Below, one piece after another: positions 44,568 to 56,900 of a stretch of 59,515 nt of DNA; the first letter of the stretch is position 1; each line of letters begins with the position of its first letter. The DNA is from Endotrypanum monterogeii. Its lineage: Eukaryota > Euglenozoa > Kinetoplastea > Trypanosomatida > Trypanosomatidae. Under the pieces are notes generated by a model. It was not told where the DNA came from and searched no databases. It saw only the letters and a list, made by a program, of their open reading frames with translations. The position numbers were made by a program, and so were the translations under genes. The stretch is taken from the NCBI GenBank assembly GCA_000333855.2, contig CM007320.1, positions 2,443,164-2,502,678 on the forward strand, in the 5' to 3' direction.

Positions 44568-47500
44568 TGCTGTCCACGTGCGCCGTCTTGGAAAAAAATT
44601 AGAGATTCCTCAATGGCCGAATGAGGAGTGACATAGTGATAGCAGTAGACGGTGACAAGTGCTGGAGCCGATCCAAAAACATATATACACACACAAACGC
44701 ACATCTGCACGTACATATATACACGCAGGTAGATGGACGCAGAGCCTGCTGCTTGAGTTGATGACTCTTCTTTAGTGCGTCCCCCCCTCTCTCTTTTCAG
44801 CGGGGGCTGAAAACACCAGCCGTAACGGGGGGGAATATGTGTGTGTGTGTGTGTGTCAGTCGACTTCTTTCTCACGAGGAAAAGTAGGTGCGATGAAAAT
44901 AATCACCTGGACACGTGTCTCGATGTCACACGGAAAAAAAAACATGGCACGAGTCGTGTCATGATTTTCGCGCTGGAAGGAGAAAAAAAGAGAGGGTGAT
45001 AGAATACGCGACGTGTGCTGCGGTGCAAGTATGTAGGTGGTGAGAGTGAGAAGGGGAAAACATGGACGAGGGTCGGAGAGTGCAGCGTCTTGTCGAGGTT
45101 GGCTGGAAGCAGCGCAGGTTCCAGACGTCATTTCTTTCCAGCAATGATGTGAAACACTTCTTGATGGTGAAGGAACAAAAAAAATGTCGATGTGTTTTCA
45201 TAGGAAGCAAACCTGTGAGTCGTCACGTTTTTTTTTCTCTGAGGGTGCATCACCGTTGTATCCGCTACTGCCCACAAGGAAGGGGTGATAGAGAGGGGAG
45301 AGGGGGTAGTTGATCCCGTGGTGCGTCGGCGTTTTTTCCAAGCCACCGTCACCTTCAGATGTGTTCTATGTGTGGTTCACATTCCTTCGAGCAGAGAGAG
45401 TTGTGCTAGGGTGTTTGCACGATAGTGTGCAGCTTCTCTTTCTTTCTCCCGGCCACTCTTTGTTTTTGCGTCTCTGTTTCTACATGGTCATTTCGTCTCT
45501 CTAGGGTGGTGGTACGGCCCTCCCTCCTCTCCCTGCACTTCTTCTTCTAGTCCCACCCCCTACACCCCCTACACTTTCCCCCTTCCCAACTCTTGGCATC
45601 TTCTGGACTTGGTTGTCCATTTTCCTGTGGTACTTGCTTCTTGATTCTCGATTTTTTTCTCTTTTCGTTTTCTCTGTGTTGAGTTGCATGTATGCGTGTG
45701 TGTGTTTCTGTGCTACCCTTCCGTACCTCGTCGATATGTCCCTACCGCCTTCCCCCCCCCCACCTTGGATGTACGCTAACATTCACGTTTGCCTTCGACA
45801 CTTCTGTACCCTCTCTCTCCTCTCCTTCACTCCATCGATTCTCGCCGAGTTGAAGAACTCTCACCTCAATTCTGTAGCCCCCCCTTTTTCTCTTATCAGC
45901 GCCGGCGCATCTTTTTTTTTTTTCCATCTCCGAAATAGGGGCGCGCGATAAAGTGATTATCCCATTCCAGATGAGCACCCCAAAGCCTCAGCACCAGGAA
46001 GGACGAGGCTGGGAATATTGTCGGCAAAGCAGAAGTGATGTGTGAACTTGCGCGCGCTTGAATGGGAGCGAGTGTGTGTGTGTGTTTCATTACTCGTCTT
46101 ATTCGTTTTTTTTTCCCCTCCCCCCAAAATTTATCTGGATCTCAATGAGTGTGCGTGCGTACTTGGGGAGGTTGGGGTGATGACAACAGCATTGTGTGTG
46201 TGTGTGTGTGTGTCTCCGTGCTTCTCTGTCCGCCGGTGACCTATCTTGTACGCCAGCAAGCTCTTTATCGAACTACAACATTAGGATAGGGAAAGTCTGC
46301 AACACCACTTCCCGCCCCGGTGTGCGCTGCAGTGTATACACACATTCGCGGATCACTGGGCGGGGGTGTACTCCGCTCTTGGGACTAACTCCGCTGTGGA
46401 CGTGTCTTTTAGAGTCAAGTCGTCTTCCTGTGAGCACTCTCTCAGGTTTCTGCCGGTGGATACAGCGACAGGCACAGTGCCGCCCCATTTTTATCGACTA
46501 GGATCTCCTTGACCCCCCCCCCCCTCCCCCCTCCTGCTTCCGCGTCTTTCTTTTCCTCTCGTCTTCTCTCTTCCCCGGCTGGCCGTTTCTCTCTCGCTCA
46601 ATTTTTTTTTTTGATTTCACAGCGCAAGTATATTCTTTTGGGATTCCGCCTGCGTGCGAAGATCTTTTTTTTTTCTGTTGTCTATGGGAGAGAGAGGCGG
46701 GGGAGGATGGCAAGGTGGCTAGGCGAGAAGGTGTAGTAGTACACACGCGAGGCTGGTACTTCATCAGCAACAGCAGCAACAACCGGAGAGGAGGGGTGAA
46801 AAGTGGGATGGACTCGATGTGGGGGATTACTTGAAGAGGCTATTATGTACCGTATTGCTTCATACTTTCTCTTTGAACACAAAAATATTCTCTTCTTTCC
46901 TTTTAACAGAAAAGTGCTTTGTATTGAATGTTTTTTTTTTTTGTATTTTGATTGTCCCCTGTGGCTTCGCACCTACCACACGTGACGCCGTCAAAATCAA
47001 ATCGGCACCCCGCTAACTTCACACCCACGCACAGTCACAGACACCCACACCCACACAGACACACAGACACAGGGGATAGGGTGAAGTAAGCAGTTACACT
47101 GGGGGACAGGAGGAAGGAAGTGCTACGCAGATAGACAAGAAGACAGTTGCCTCACACCCGACCATACATATTCATACAGGTGCACACACACATACACACT
47201 TATATATAGTTTCATATAGGGCAGCGGTGGCATCGACGTCGACGCCAAAGAGAAAGAGAGAGGAAGCGGAATAGACCAGGAGACAACGTTCCCTGCAGCC
47301 ACCAAATCAACAGAGTACAGCCCCCCTTCCCCTCCCTCTGCCCAGAGGGGTGAACCAAGTACAAAGGTGGTCTCGAAAGAAAAAAAAAACGTGGCGGGGG
47401 CATTTCTCATCCCCCTTCTTCTTTCAGTTGTTTTTTTTCCCCCGAATCGTCGCTCAACATAATTTGCGCGTCTTTTAAATGGGTTTGGTTTTTTTATTTC

Positions 47501-48206
47501 CTTCATTCCTATCTGCTTGACGACCTGCCTTCCGTATCGCTTTATTCCCCTCTTCTTTCCACTCCACCCGTTGGTGTGTGTGTGTGTGTGTGTGTGTGTG
47601 TCTTTGTTTGCACCCTTTTTCGTTTTTTTTTCTTCTGCTGTATTGTGGTGTGTTTTCTGTACACATCTTCACTCTTTAAAATATATATATATAATTACCC
47701 GTCTTCTACTTTTTCATTCTCCGCTCGCCTCGTTCTCATCTTACTGGTTGGAAGAGTGTGTGTCTATATATGTAGGGAATCGCCCTCTTTTTTTTTAAAT
47801 TTTCACAAGTTCGGGGATCCCGACTCTTGACTGCCGGTCACTGATTCGCTTGTTTTGCTTTCTCCCTTCAAAAAAAAAGGAGCACACGGCGAACGCCCAG
47901 TGGCGCAGGGGCCAGAAAGGTAACGGTGCAGTTGAAGCGTATTGTATCTGTTTAAAGGTTTAGATAAAGCCTTGTCGCTGATCTCATCTCCGCGCGCCAC
48001 AATTTCGTTGACCCATCCTCCTTTCTCAGCCCCTTTCGTTTGTGGAGGGGTCCGGCGAACAAAATTGCTAGCCGTATTTTGCGTCGTTGCAGGTGCGTGG
48101 AAGAGGGAGAGGGGGGGGGCTAAACAGGTGTCGTGAGGAGACTTGGGACGGTGCGAAGAGGCGCTGCAAAAAAAAAAAACGAATAATTTCTCGGGATTTT
48201 TTATCT
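44568..48206. other. 3.6-kb gene-poor spacer, cofilin to F-box gene
   Basis: I find no supportable gene on either strand. The sequence is low-complexity: (TG)n near 44837-44857, 46073-46086, 46193-46212 and 47574-47600, (TA)n at 47681-47692, C runs near 46510-46530, and poly-T and poly-A runs. No tRNA-like B-box or recognisable small RNA was seen by eye. Confidence 0.65.
48010..48029 (+). promoter_or_regulatory. Trans-splice acceptor for the F-box gene
   Basis: A C/T tract ends TTTCTCAG, with AG at 48028-48029. No ATG occurs before 48207, so the 5' UTR is about 177 nt. A second AG at 48091-48092 (TTGCAG) is possible. Confidence 0.55.
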
Positions 48207-51200
48207 ATGCTCCCTCGAACAGACACCAGCATTGCAGGCAGCCGGAGTGTCTCCGCAGTCTCGTCGCAGCAATGCCTAGACGATTCGGCTTCTTCAGCTA
48301 GTACAGATCGCACGTTTGTGGTGGGCAGCTGCAGTGAGGTTTGCACACCGTCACCAGCGCCACTCTTGTGCGTGTCTCTGACGTTTTCCCCTCCGGCGTG
48401 CCGGCACTCGTTACTCAGTGCCTTGTCGCCTATTGTCGTTGATGAGCATCGGCGCAGTCCGGTCACGAAAAGAACATATCCATACCCCCCCACGCTCTGT
48501 ACCGTGTCTGCCTGCGGGGGCGCTGTTGATCGCTGCGTACTGCCTCAGAGCTCGCCAGCCGTTACAACAACTGGTAAGGTAAGCACTCCTTCGAACATCC
48601 CCAACGAAACGGAAGATAGACGGCGGTGCTTTGAGTGTTCCTCCCCAGGTCCAGAGCCCAGAGAAGATCAGGCGACTGATGACGACCTCTTCGGCAGTTC
48701 CTACAGCCATCCCAGTGGCTACACGAGCCGTGAGCGCAGCCGTAGAGCTTCTCACACGATTGGGGAAAACTGGAGTGTTTTGTGGTCACATGTGTTCCCA
48801 TCTTGTATCGCCGGGTACCTTTGTCTGCGAGATGTAATTAATGTGTCGCAGGTGTGTCGGATGGCGAACCAAGCAGTACAGCACCCGTGGGTGTGGCGGT
48901 CACTCGCTGTGCATCACCACGGCATCCAGCCGATCGCGCTCGAGCGCACCTTCTCGATTGCAGCGCAGGAGTGGGGCCAAGAAAACCCGACTGTCGCGAC
49001 GCAGCGCGTGGGGGCAGGTAGCTGTCATGCTGCGCTCACCGGGACTAGCCGCCCTACCGCTCAGCGATGCCTGAGTCTTGTTCCGGAATCGACTGCGAAC
49101 ACAGCCATTGGAGACGACGACACAGACAGTCAGGAAACAGAAATGTGGGCGTCACGCGCCCTCACACACTCCAACGATTCGGACAGGTTTCATACCGTGC
49201 AGTCACTGCCCCACGTGGAGACCGTGATGTCGGCCTCTTACGTACACACAGCCCTCGCAACTCCCGCTGCCTCTTTTCCCCCCGCTTCAGTGGATGAGGT
49301 TGTCGACTCGATGCCTCGACCTGATCGACAAGAGCTTCCACATGGTCCTTCCAGCCGATTTCTCTGGCAGACGACTGCCGCTGCGATGCCGTCGCCGTCT
49401 AGTCCAGTGTCGTCTTCACTCGAGGATGATGAGGCTGCAATTCCCCAAGCGGTCACTCATGTCGCAGCGCTACCACGAGAAGTCGCTGCTCCATGTCCAT
49501 CATCTTCATCCCCACGCCTTACTGTAGCATCCGAGATGACATTCATAGCGAACGGCCAATGCGGCAGCACCGCAATGGGTCCTGGCGAGGCGACAGAGGA
49601 GGGTCCGTCGAGTGAAAAATGGCGTTCACTGTTATGGGTCACTGCACAGGAAAATCTCCCTCCGCCCTCACCGGCACAACTCGGTGACGCAGTAGCAAGT
49701 GTTGAGAGAAGGACACGGCGGGATGCATCTCCGCTGGGTTCTCTCTCTCGCCACTCCTTACGCTGCAACCCCTCTTATGCCACAGGGGTATCAGCGGAGA
49801 TGTCAGGGGATGGGGCGGCGTCGGTCGTACCGCTGACCTTGCTTAGTAGTGCTTCCACTACCCGTGACTCTCGTCAGCCGCACGCGGATGCATCTCCAAG
49901 AGTCTTCTCCTTTATACTTTGCAGGGCTACTGCCGAACGGACTCTGCTGCGCAGTGCGCCAGAGTTTCCGTGGAAGGCATTCACTCAGTTCATACATATG
50001 AACCGCATCCAGCGTAGCCTCTCACATCTGACAGCGTTATCAAACATGGCACGTGCGGAGCTGTGTCGAGGCGGTGCCTGGTACGCCGCATACGGTGCCT
50101 TGAGTCGTGCCATCCATGTACTCTTCCAGTCCGGTAGTTGTTGTAGTGTGGAACATCTCTCGCACCTTGCCGAGACGCTGGTGCGGCGGGCGTCGCTCTG
50201 TCGCCACCGTGGCCATCTCTACGTCTTGGCCGCTTTCACTGACCTATCTGTTGCATGGATGCTGTGTCCCGATCGAGCAACCTCGGCAGACCTTGCCGAG
50301 CTGTGCACTCGTGAGGAGCTCTCCAATGAATCGCCGGCAACATGGCTGCAGCGGTGCAACGATGCCGCGCACGTCGCATCTCCGGTGGCGTTGCTGAGTA
50401 TGTTTGGACAGGTTCCAGCACTCTTTCCACAGAATCGAGCGCTGTGCTTCTGCAGCGTGATAACTTTCTATTTGAGTGCCAAGAGGACGTTGCGGCATTC
50501 GCTGACGCACCTCTTGTGCCGCGCTATAGATTTTCTGACCCCCGGCACCGAGGAGGAGGTGCTCGTCGCGGCGCTCCGTGAGGTGACAGTTGCACAGCAA
50601 AGCCATGATTTGGCCAGTGCTCAGAAAGCTTGTGCTACCGCCGACTACGCTCTATCGCTGCTGCCCCTCCACGTGCGCAATGCTGCCGAGACGCTGACGG
50701 CGGCGTGGATGAGGGACTGCTTCGCGCTCGGTTGTCCAGCGATTTCAGTCATCACCAAGTGGTCTAGCACGGCCCCCGAGTCGATTTTCTACATCGAGTC
50801 CACTCCTTTAGAGGTGCGTTGGCTGGCGTGGCTCGTATGCGAGGTGCAGTGGTTCACCTACGAGGAACTCGTGGGGCCGCTGCCGGGCCATACCGCACTT
50901 CTAAGCATCGTATTTGCTCCTACAGTGCACAGTCGCGCAGACGCGCTCGTGCGTCTGTCAATGCAGTACGCGAACGCGGATGTGCGTAGCGAGGATCTAC
51001 AGCCTGCACTGCCATACGGCACAAGTCGAGGCCATCTCGCGCACAACCTCCTATCCAGTGCGCTTCAGCTGCGGCCGTTGCATTCGACTGCTGCTTTGCT
51101 GCTTTCCCGCATGCACACACGCGATGCAGCGAGTGTGGAAGGGGCGCATGCCGTACTGACTGACAGTATTCACGCCTGGGCCCAACGCTACAGTCTGCTG

Positions 51201-52094
51201 GGGATGTGTGGCGTGGGGGGGCTGAGGAGCCGCACCGAGTTGAGTGACTCTCAGAGTGATCCTGGGGCTGAGGGAACAGTTTCCCCCAACTATCTCCACC
51301 GGCGTGACCGTCGCCCCGAGATTTGCTTCATACCCTCGGAGCTCCTCATCGAGCGCAGTCGGTGTTTGTGTACTATAGCTGACATGGCGGAGGCGACGGG
51401 GCAGCACCCAAGCCTTTCTTACCCGTACCAAATGCGTGCGGCTATGGCCATGGACCGCGGCTATCACCTCGCTGCGGTAATGGAGCTACAGAGAATAATC
51501 GCACTGACAATGGATGCGAACGACATCGCGCTGCAGGTGAGATTTCTGCAAGATGCCATCGCCATGGTGACGTCGCCAACCGAGGGGCTGGAGGCACCAG
51601 TGCCAGCGACTGAGGGAATAGGGAATCCCGCCGCCGTCGCGTATTCTCCAGGTGACACCGAAGATAGTGGCATCAATGATGGAGAACTGGTGTTGCCGTC
51701 AACCACGAGCACGCTGCCGCATTCGCCACGCCAACTTCTTTCGCACTACCGCTCCTGGATGGCCCGGTTTTCTGGGCTTCTCGCCTTGCTGCGCCCCTCA
51801 GAGCCCGCGGGCCCTGGTTTCGGCCAGCAGGTCACCCATTTCCATGGCCGAGAACGGCGGATGGATTTGGGCAGCGCGTGGGGCTCCAGTCATTCCGATG
51901 TCCAGACGTCGCGTGCTGCAAGTATAGCATTCAGCGATGTCGAGGAGGAGGAGATACTCATGAGGGTGGCGACTGAAAAACCCAATGCCGCCTGTCTGCG
52001 TGCATTCTTTAGCCATTTATTCTCACCGATTGCAGACCCCCTCGCGCTAGCTGCTTTCAGCAATCGTGTGCCGTCATCCGTGACCACTCCCTGA
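48207..52094 (+). CDS. F-box-like protein with probable helical (TPR-like) repeats
   Basis: A 1,295-residue protein. After a Ser/Pro-rich N-terminus, residues about 189-235 match the F-box pattern: a hydrophobic WSHVFPSCIAGYLCLRDVIN, then VSQVCR and HPWVWRSLAVHHH. F-boxes bind SKP1 and bring substrates to SCF ubiquitin ligases. A long Ser-rich linker follows (about 240-575). From about 590 to 1150 the protein is helical and Ala/Leu-rich, with helix pairs such as CRGGAWYAAYGALSRAIHV and ALRPLHSTAALLL-like segments that resemble TPR or other solenoid repeats; individual units are degenerate. The tail is disordered. The frame is open 120 bp upstream without an ATG. The F-box call is fairly good, the TPR call tentative, and the substrate unknown. 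Confidence 0.8.
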   Translation: MLPRTDTSIAGSRSVSAVSSQQCLDDSASSASTDRTFVVGSCSEVCTPSPAPLLCVSLTFSPPACRHSLLSALSPIVVDEHRRSPVTKRTYPYPPTLCTVSACGGAVDRCVLPQSSPAVTTTGKVSTPSNIPNETEDRRRCFECSSPGPEPREDQATDDDLFGSSYSHPSGYTSRERSRRASHTIGENWSVLWSHVFPSCIAGYLCLRDVINVSQVCRMANQAVQHPWVWRSLAVHHHGIQPIALERTFSIAAQEWGQENPTVATQRVGAGSCHAALTGTSRPTAQRCLSLVPESTANTAIGDDDTDSQETEMWASRALTHSNDSDRFHTVQSLPHVETVMSASYVHTALATPAASFPPASVDEVVDSMPRPDRQELPHGPSSRFLWQTTAAAMPSPSSPVSSSLEDDEAAIPQAVTHVAALPREVAAPCPSSSSPRLTVASEMTFIANGQCGSTAMGPGEATEEGPSSEKWRSLLWVTAQENLPPPSPAQLGDAVASVERRTRRDASPLGSLSRHSLRCNPSYATGVSAEMSGDGAASVVPLTLLSSASTTRDSRQPHADASPRVFSFILCRATAERTLLRSAPEFPWKAFTQFIHMNRIQRSLSHLTALSNMARAELCRGGAWYAAYGALSRAIHVLFQSGSCCSVEHLSHLAETLVRRASLCRHRGHLYVLAAFTDLSVAWMLCPDRATSADLAELCTREELSNESPATWLQRCNDAAHVASPVALLSMFGQVPALFPQNRALCFCSVITFYLSAKRTLRHSLTHLLCRAIDFLTPGTEEEVLVAALREVTVAQQSHDLASAQKACATADYALSLLPLHVRNAAETLTAAWMRDCFALGCPAISVITKWSSTAPESIFYIESTPLEVRWLAWLVCEVQWFTYEELVGPLPGHTALLSIVFAPTVHSRADALVRLSMQYANADVRSEDLQPALPYGTSRGHLAHNLLSSALQLRPLHSTAALLLSRMHTRDAASVEGAHAVLTDSIHAWAQRYSLLGMCGVGGLRSRTELSDSQSDPGAEGTVSPNYLHRRDRRPEICFIPSELLIERSRCLCTIADMAEATGQHPSLSYPYQMRAAMAMDRGYHLAAVMELQRIIALTMDANDIALQVRFLQDAIAMVTSPTEGLEAPVPATEGIGNPAAVAYSPGDTEDSGINDGELVLPSTTSTLPHSPRQLLSHYRSWMARFSGLLALLRPSEPAGPGFGQQVTHFHGRERRMDLGSAWGSSHSDVQTSRAASIAFSDVEEEEILMRVATEKPNAACLRAFFSHLFSPIADPLALAAFSNRVPSSVTTP

Positions 52095-52592
52095 ACGTCC
52101 CTCGGATGGCGAGTACGCTTTTCTACCACTCTACAGGGGCCTTATTGTTGGCCACAACAATTCAGCCCCCCCCCCCCTCTTCCTCGTCTTCCTCGTCTTC
52201 CTGTCACTGCACTGCGCACACGTCTCATTCCCCCCCCAAAAGTGTGCCTTTTAAAATATGTGAACGGTAAAGGAAATGGAGTTGATGTAGGAGATGACCT
52301 TGAGCCCTTTTAGCTGCCCTCCCCCTTTTTTTTCCATTTCTGTATTTGATTGAGGAAGTACGGTCCTCAAAAAGACATCCCGTGTCTTCCGTTTTCTTTT
52401 TTTGTTCGGTGACTGACCGTGATGGCTAACTTCATGAGGTAGTTCCGCTTATATGTTGATGTGTGTGCGTCCGCACACTCCATCAGGCGCGTTTTTTTTT
52501 CTCGTTTCCTTTCCTGTGTTTGTCAAATTGTTCTTTTTTCCCCGTGTCTTTTTTCCCATCTCCGCACATGACTACGTACAAGCACACGTACG

Positions 52593-52601
52593 TATATATA
52601 C

Positions 52602-52652
<51 letters not shown>

Positions 52653-52653
52653 T
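52593..52653. repeat. (TA)n microsatellite, longest in window
   Basis: About 60 bp of TA with a few CA interruptions. Confidence 0.95.
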
Positions 52654-53323
52654 TTGTTCTTGTACAATCTACGCGCCCCATCGCTTTTTCACCACGCATT
52701 CACTACAAAAGGTGCGATGGGAGCAAAAGGATGGAATTGTTTTTCCTGCTCTTGTGTGTGCGCGCGTGCGCTGGTGCACGAGGAGCATGTGCACAGCGCT
52801 ATAGGTATTTCATTCTTTTGTTGCTGTACGTGTCCCCTCCCCTTTCTCCCCCTTTTTCCCTGTTCCTCCCCCCTTCCCCCTTTTCTCCCTCTCCCCTCTC
52901 CTCCCCTCTCCTCCCCTTACCCCTCCTCGCATTTCTTTTTTTTTTTCAAATTGAGTTTACATCCTTTAAGAGAGGTAGGAGGGGAGGGATGGTGTCTGTT
53001 GGTCTGTGTATGTGGTAGCCCATCTGTGTGTGTGTGGGTCGTTTTTTTTTTTTTTCGTCTACTTGTCAGTCCAAACGCCCTTTTTTTCTTTCTCATTTGT
53101 GTTTTCGCTTAATGTCTCGTACACATTCCGTTTTCCCCCCGTTCCTGCTTAGAGGCATAAGAAAAGAGAATTTCCTCCCATTTCCTTTTTTTTTGTTGTT
53201 TCGTTCTGTCTCGACTTCACGCTGCTTAATTTTGTCGCTTACTTTGTTCTTTTTCTTTCCCTTTCCGTCTTGCGGTTTTTCTCCCTCCCTCCAAGAAAAT
53301 TCTAAATTTGTTTTCTCTCTTTG

Positions 53324-53369
53324 ATATATACACACATATACACACCCGCATATATATATATATATATAT
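53324..53369. repeat. TA/CA microsatellite
   Basis: TA and CA repeats ending in a pure TA run. Confidence 0.9.
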
Positions 53370-53710
53370 GGTCTCGATTCCAAAAGAGGCCTTTCGCCAT
53401 CACGGAGTCCTCTTCTGCCATGTCTCTCGACTTGTTATATCTCGTCTCGCATCGCTCCCCCCTCACTCATCTCTTCTTTCTACTTTGTTGCTCCTCTTCG
53501 GCTGTTTTGGATTCAACAACTCAGAGCTGAGGCTGTTATGCCTTGGAGAAGTATCCCCTCTTCGAGAGGAGCTGTGCAAGCGCCTCGTACATTCTCTATC
53601 TCGTCCTTCTCCACCTTTGCTTGACGGGGTGCAAGCGAAAAAAAAAAAAGTTTACTTTCTCACTCATATCCAGCCTGACCAACTGATTAACGACAAACAC
53701 AGTCACAGAG

Positions 53711-53737
53711 TTATATATATATATATATATATATATT
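53711..53737. repeat. (TA)n microsatellite
   Basis: A pure TA run followed by ATT triplets. Confidence 0.95.
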
Positions 53738-54230
53738 ACTATTATTATGATTTTTATTACTGGGAAGTGGTTCTTACTTTTCCTGTTTTGCTTCCCCCCT
53801 TCCTCGTGCAGCGTTCTTCACCCCCCTTCACTGTTCCTTTGCACCCCCTTACCGCGCACAGCCCGATGTCTCTTCTTACGTGTCTGTTGGAGGTGGCATG
53901 TGCGCGCCCCCGCAATTTTTAAGTTTCTCGGAGCTCGCTGAATCGGGTGGCCCGCTCCTCCGCCCCTTCGCCCTTTTTCCCCTCTCACCCCCTTTCCTCG
54001 TTTCTGTTGTTTTGCACATGTTTGTTGTTGCTTCTGTGAATTCAGTGAGACTCATTTCTCTTCGCTGTCCTGTCATGCCGTTGTCCTCTCGTAGATGGTG
54101 CAGACGTGTGTGGTCATCGGCACACACACACACACACGCATCCGAGGGGGGGGGGTACAGCTTTTGATTGGGGTGTGGGACATGTTGTTCTTCACTTCAT
54201 ATTCCCTTTACGACCTTCTTTTTCTGTATA

Positions 54231-54240
54231 CACACACACG

Positions 54241-54277
<37 letters not shown>
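54231..54277. repeat. (CA)n(TA)n microsatellite
   Basis: A CA run directly joined to a TA run. Confidence 0.95.
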
Positions 54278-54282
<5 letters not shown>

Positions 54283-56732
54283 AATATATGTATGTATATA
54301 TGTAAATATATTTCCCCTTCACGTTCGTTTTTGGGTCTGTGTTGCCTTTGAAAAGGACATCTCATTGCCAGGCCGTCTCTTCCCCCTAGCGGCTCGTATC
54401 TCCGATTTTTTATTTCTTGCACTTGTGAACTTTATTATTATTATTATTATTTCAGCTTTCCTCTTGAGCTGAGGAGTTTGCCTTTTGCATGGAGGGATGA
54501 TCTCCTCAAGCTCTTCCGTAACTTCCCGTCTCGCCCTCCCTCGTCTTTCCTCTTTTTTTTTTTTATTTCTGCTGTATTTGTGCTACCACATACATGCACA
54601 CACGCAGCGGCTTACAGAGGAATGAAAGCGTGCGCATGCCGCCTCTTTTCTACGCAGAGAAGCGAGGTGTGTATGTGTGTCGATGTGTTTGAGTGTGTAT
54701 AACTGTGAGTAGACCACTCCAGTGGCGCGGCTTGTGTGAACTGCTGCACCAGACAAACTCCTCTCATAGTGAAGAGGAAAAATAGGGTAAAAATATATGT
54801 ATACACGTATACAATGCTTACTCGAATAACAACGGGAAAAAATGAGTACTAGCGGGGGGAAGGAGAGGTGGGGGGGGGAGAGGAACACATACTGTCTTCA
54901 CAGGCTTGCCCCCCCCCCCCCCTTGCCAACAGAAACGCACATCGAGCTTATCTAGGGTTCCGTCCTGCTCTTCTTCTATTCTCTGTCATGCCTTCTCATG
55001 CGTCAATATTTTTCTCTCTATCCCTCTTCCTTTCTCTGCTGTCTCGCTTCTCCTCCTTTTCGCAAATTTCACGTTTCTTCCAGCTCCAACTCCAGCGTAC
55101 ACATACAGACTTGGGAGACTGAAGGTGCTCCCCCCGTAATTTCCCACCAAAACCCCCCACAAACCCGACTTTCTCCTCCCTGTCTGTGTGCGTCACAGAA
55201 CTCACCTTCCCTTACAGACGCACAGAGAGAGGGCTACAGGTGTTTCCTCTTTTTTTCTTGGGGGGGGTGCTGATAGAAGTCTGTGTTTCTCTCTCTCTGC
55301 GTGTGCACGTACAAGACTGCGCTTGCACCCACACACGCACCCAATAATATTGAGCAGAGAGGCATACCGCTCGGATACCTCCTCGCATTCAGTTCTTTTT
55401 TTTTTTGATCAGTGCAGCGTCTACTTATAGTACTCAGGTGTGTGTGTGTGTGTGTGTGTGTAGTATCAAAGGTAGTATTTTCCTTGTGTTGTTTCCAGTG
55501 TTGCTTCAACCTCTGGTTTCTTTCTTAGCTAGTTTGTCACGCGTCCTTTCTCCATCCCTCAATTAGGTACCTTCATCCCGCCTCACTTGCTTTCTCCTTC
55601 CTATCTACTAGCTTCACTTTTTCCTACTTTTTTTTTTGTAGTGAGCTGATTGATATATTCTGCACTCTTGTCGCCTCTGCGTGCTCTCTCTCTTACTCTT
55701 CCTTCATTCAGCGTAGGGTGTGTGCGTGCCTCCCGCTGACCTCTTTTTTAGTTCCCCCTTTTTTCCTTCGTTCTCCTTGCTTGTCTCTGATTTTCACTTT
55801 TTCTTTGAGTGTATGTGTGTATGTGTGTAGGTGTGTAGCACTTGCTCTGTACCTGTTTTATCCGCTTGTTCTCCGTAGCGCTCGGTCTGCACTTGTGTTT
55901 TTCAGTGTAGAGGCAGGGGTGACGGTTGGGGTCTGGCGTGGTAGCGGGTCTGCCTCTCTTCTGGGAAAAGAGGAGCAGCAGCATCGCTGATTCAAAGGAA
56001 GGGTGACGGGAAGAGGCGGGGTGCGGTGACCACACCAGACAATATTTCTTCTGCATATGCGAAGCGTGCATTTTTCTTTATTTTATTTTTTATAGGTGCA
56101 TTCGTCTGTAGTTTAGAGTGAAGAAGTCATAGGCATACAACTGTGTCTGTCGGAAAAAGTAGGAGATATATAATTTACGTTGGTAGGCCAGAGCACGCAC
56201 TGGAGCATTCGGGAGGGGGCACTGCGACGACCTCTCGACTTGTGTGTTTGTTTATGTACATGTATGTATAAATGGATATACATTTGCCGATTTATGTGTA
56301 GTTATCTGCGTTAGTCGTCGTCACACAACAGCCACGCAATACACGTATTTCTCATTTCATAGCTGATTCAGATTGCTGACGGACTCACAGAATTATATCT
56401 ATATCCATCTATATTATTATTATTATTATTATTAAAAACGAAGTCTAGTTTTTTATTTAGAGGTTTCTACGGAATAGCTTGATCTTCCCTCCCATCCCCT
56501 TTCCCCCCTTCTACGGCTCTCTTGAAAGATCTGCAAGACACAAGGAAACCGAACCGCAAGTGGTGTGCAGGCCCCCCCCCTCCCCCTCCCCCCCGGGATT
56601 GTTACCTCCCACATCTAGTAGTCGAGAATAGGTAGAGGACCTTCACACATTTTTGCAAGACTTTCGCTGCTGAGGGGCGAGAGTCCTCCACAGGCTGCTC
56701 AACGCCAAAGAAAAAGGATATATACATACATT

Positions 56733-56735
<3 letters not shown>

Positions 56736-56767
<32 letters not shown>
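56736..56767. repeat. (TA)n microsatellite
   Basis: A TA run located about 60 bp before a strong splice acceptor tract. Confidence 0.95.
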
Positions 56768-56770
<3 letters not shown>

Positions 56771-56803
56771 GAGAAGACTGGTGTTTGGTTTGTGTGCTTC
56801 GAC

Positions 56804-56900
56804 GTCTTTTCTTTTTTTCTCCACAGAAACGGCCTTGTGAGCTCAAGCAGTCGCCGCTGCTTTGGTGTTGCGTTTTTGCTCGTCTCCTTTTTTTGTCTAG
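56804..56900 (+). promoter_or_regulatory. Two trans-splice acceptors for the gene at 57111
   Basis: A T/C tract ending CTCCACAG (AG 56825-56826), and a second T tract ending TGTCTAG (AG 56899-56900). No ATG lies between the second AG and 57111. Both look usable and would give 5' UTRs of about 284 and 210 nt. Confidence 0.6.

Noticed and set aside
45062..45313. 83-codon ATG frame after cofilin
   Set aside because: It runs through a poly-A tract and a G-rich stretch, with no domain or coding character. Chance frame.
52453..53112. 219-codon frame in the 5-kb spacer
   Set aside because: It encodes runs of F, S, P and Y/I from poly-T, C/T and TA repeats. Low-complexity spacer, not a protein.
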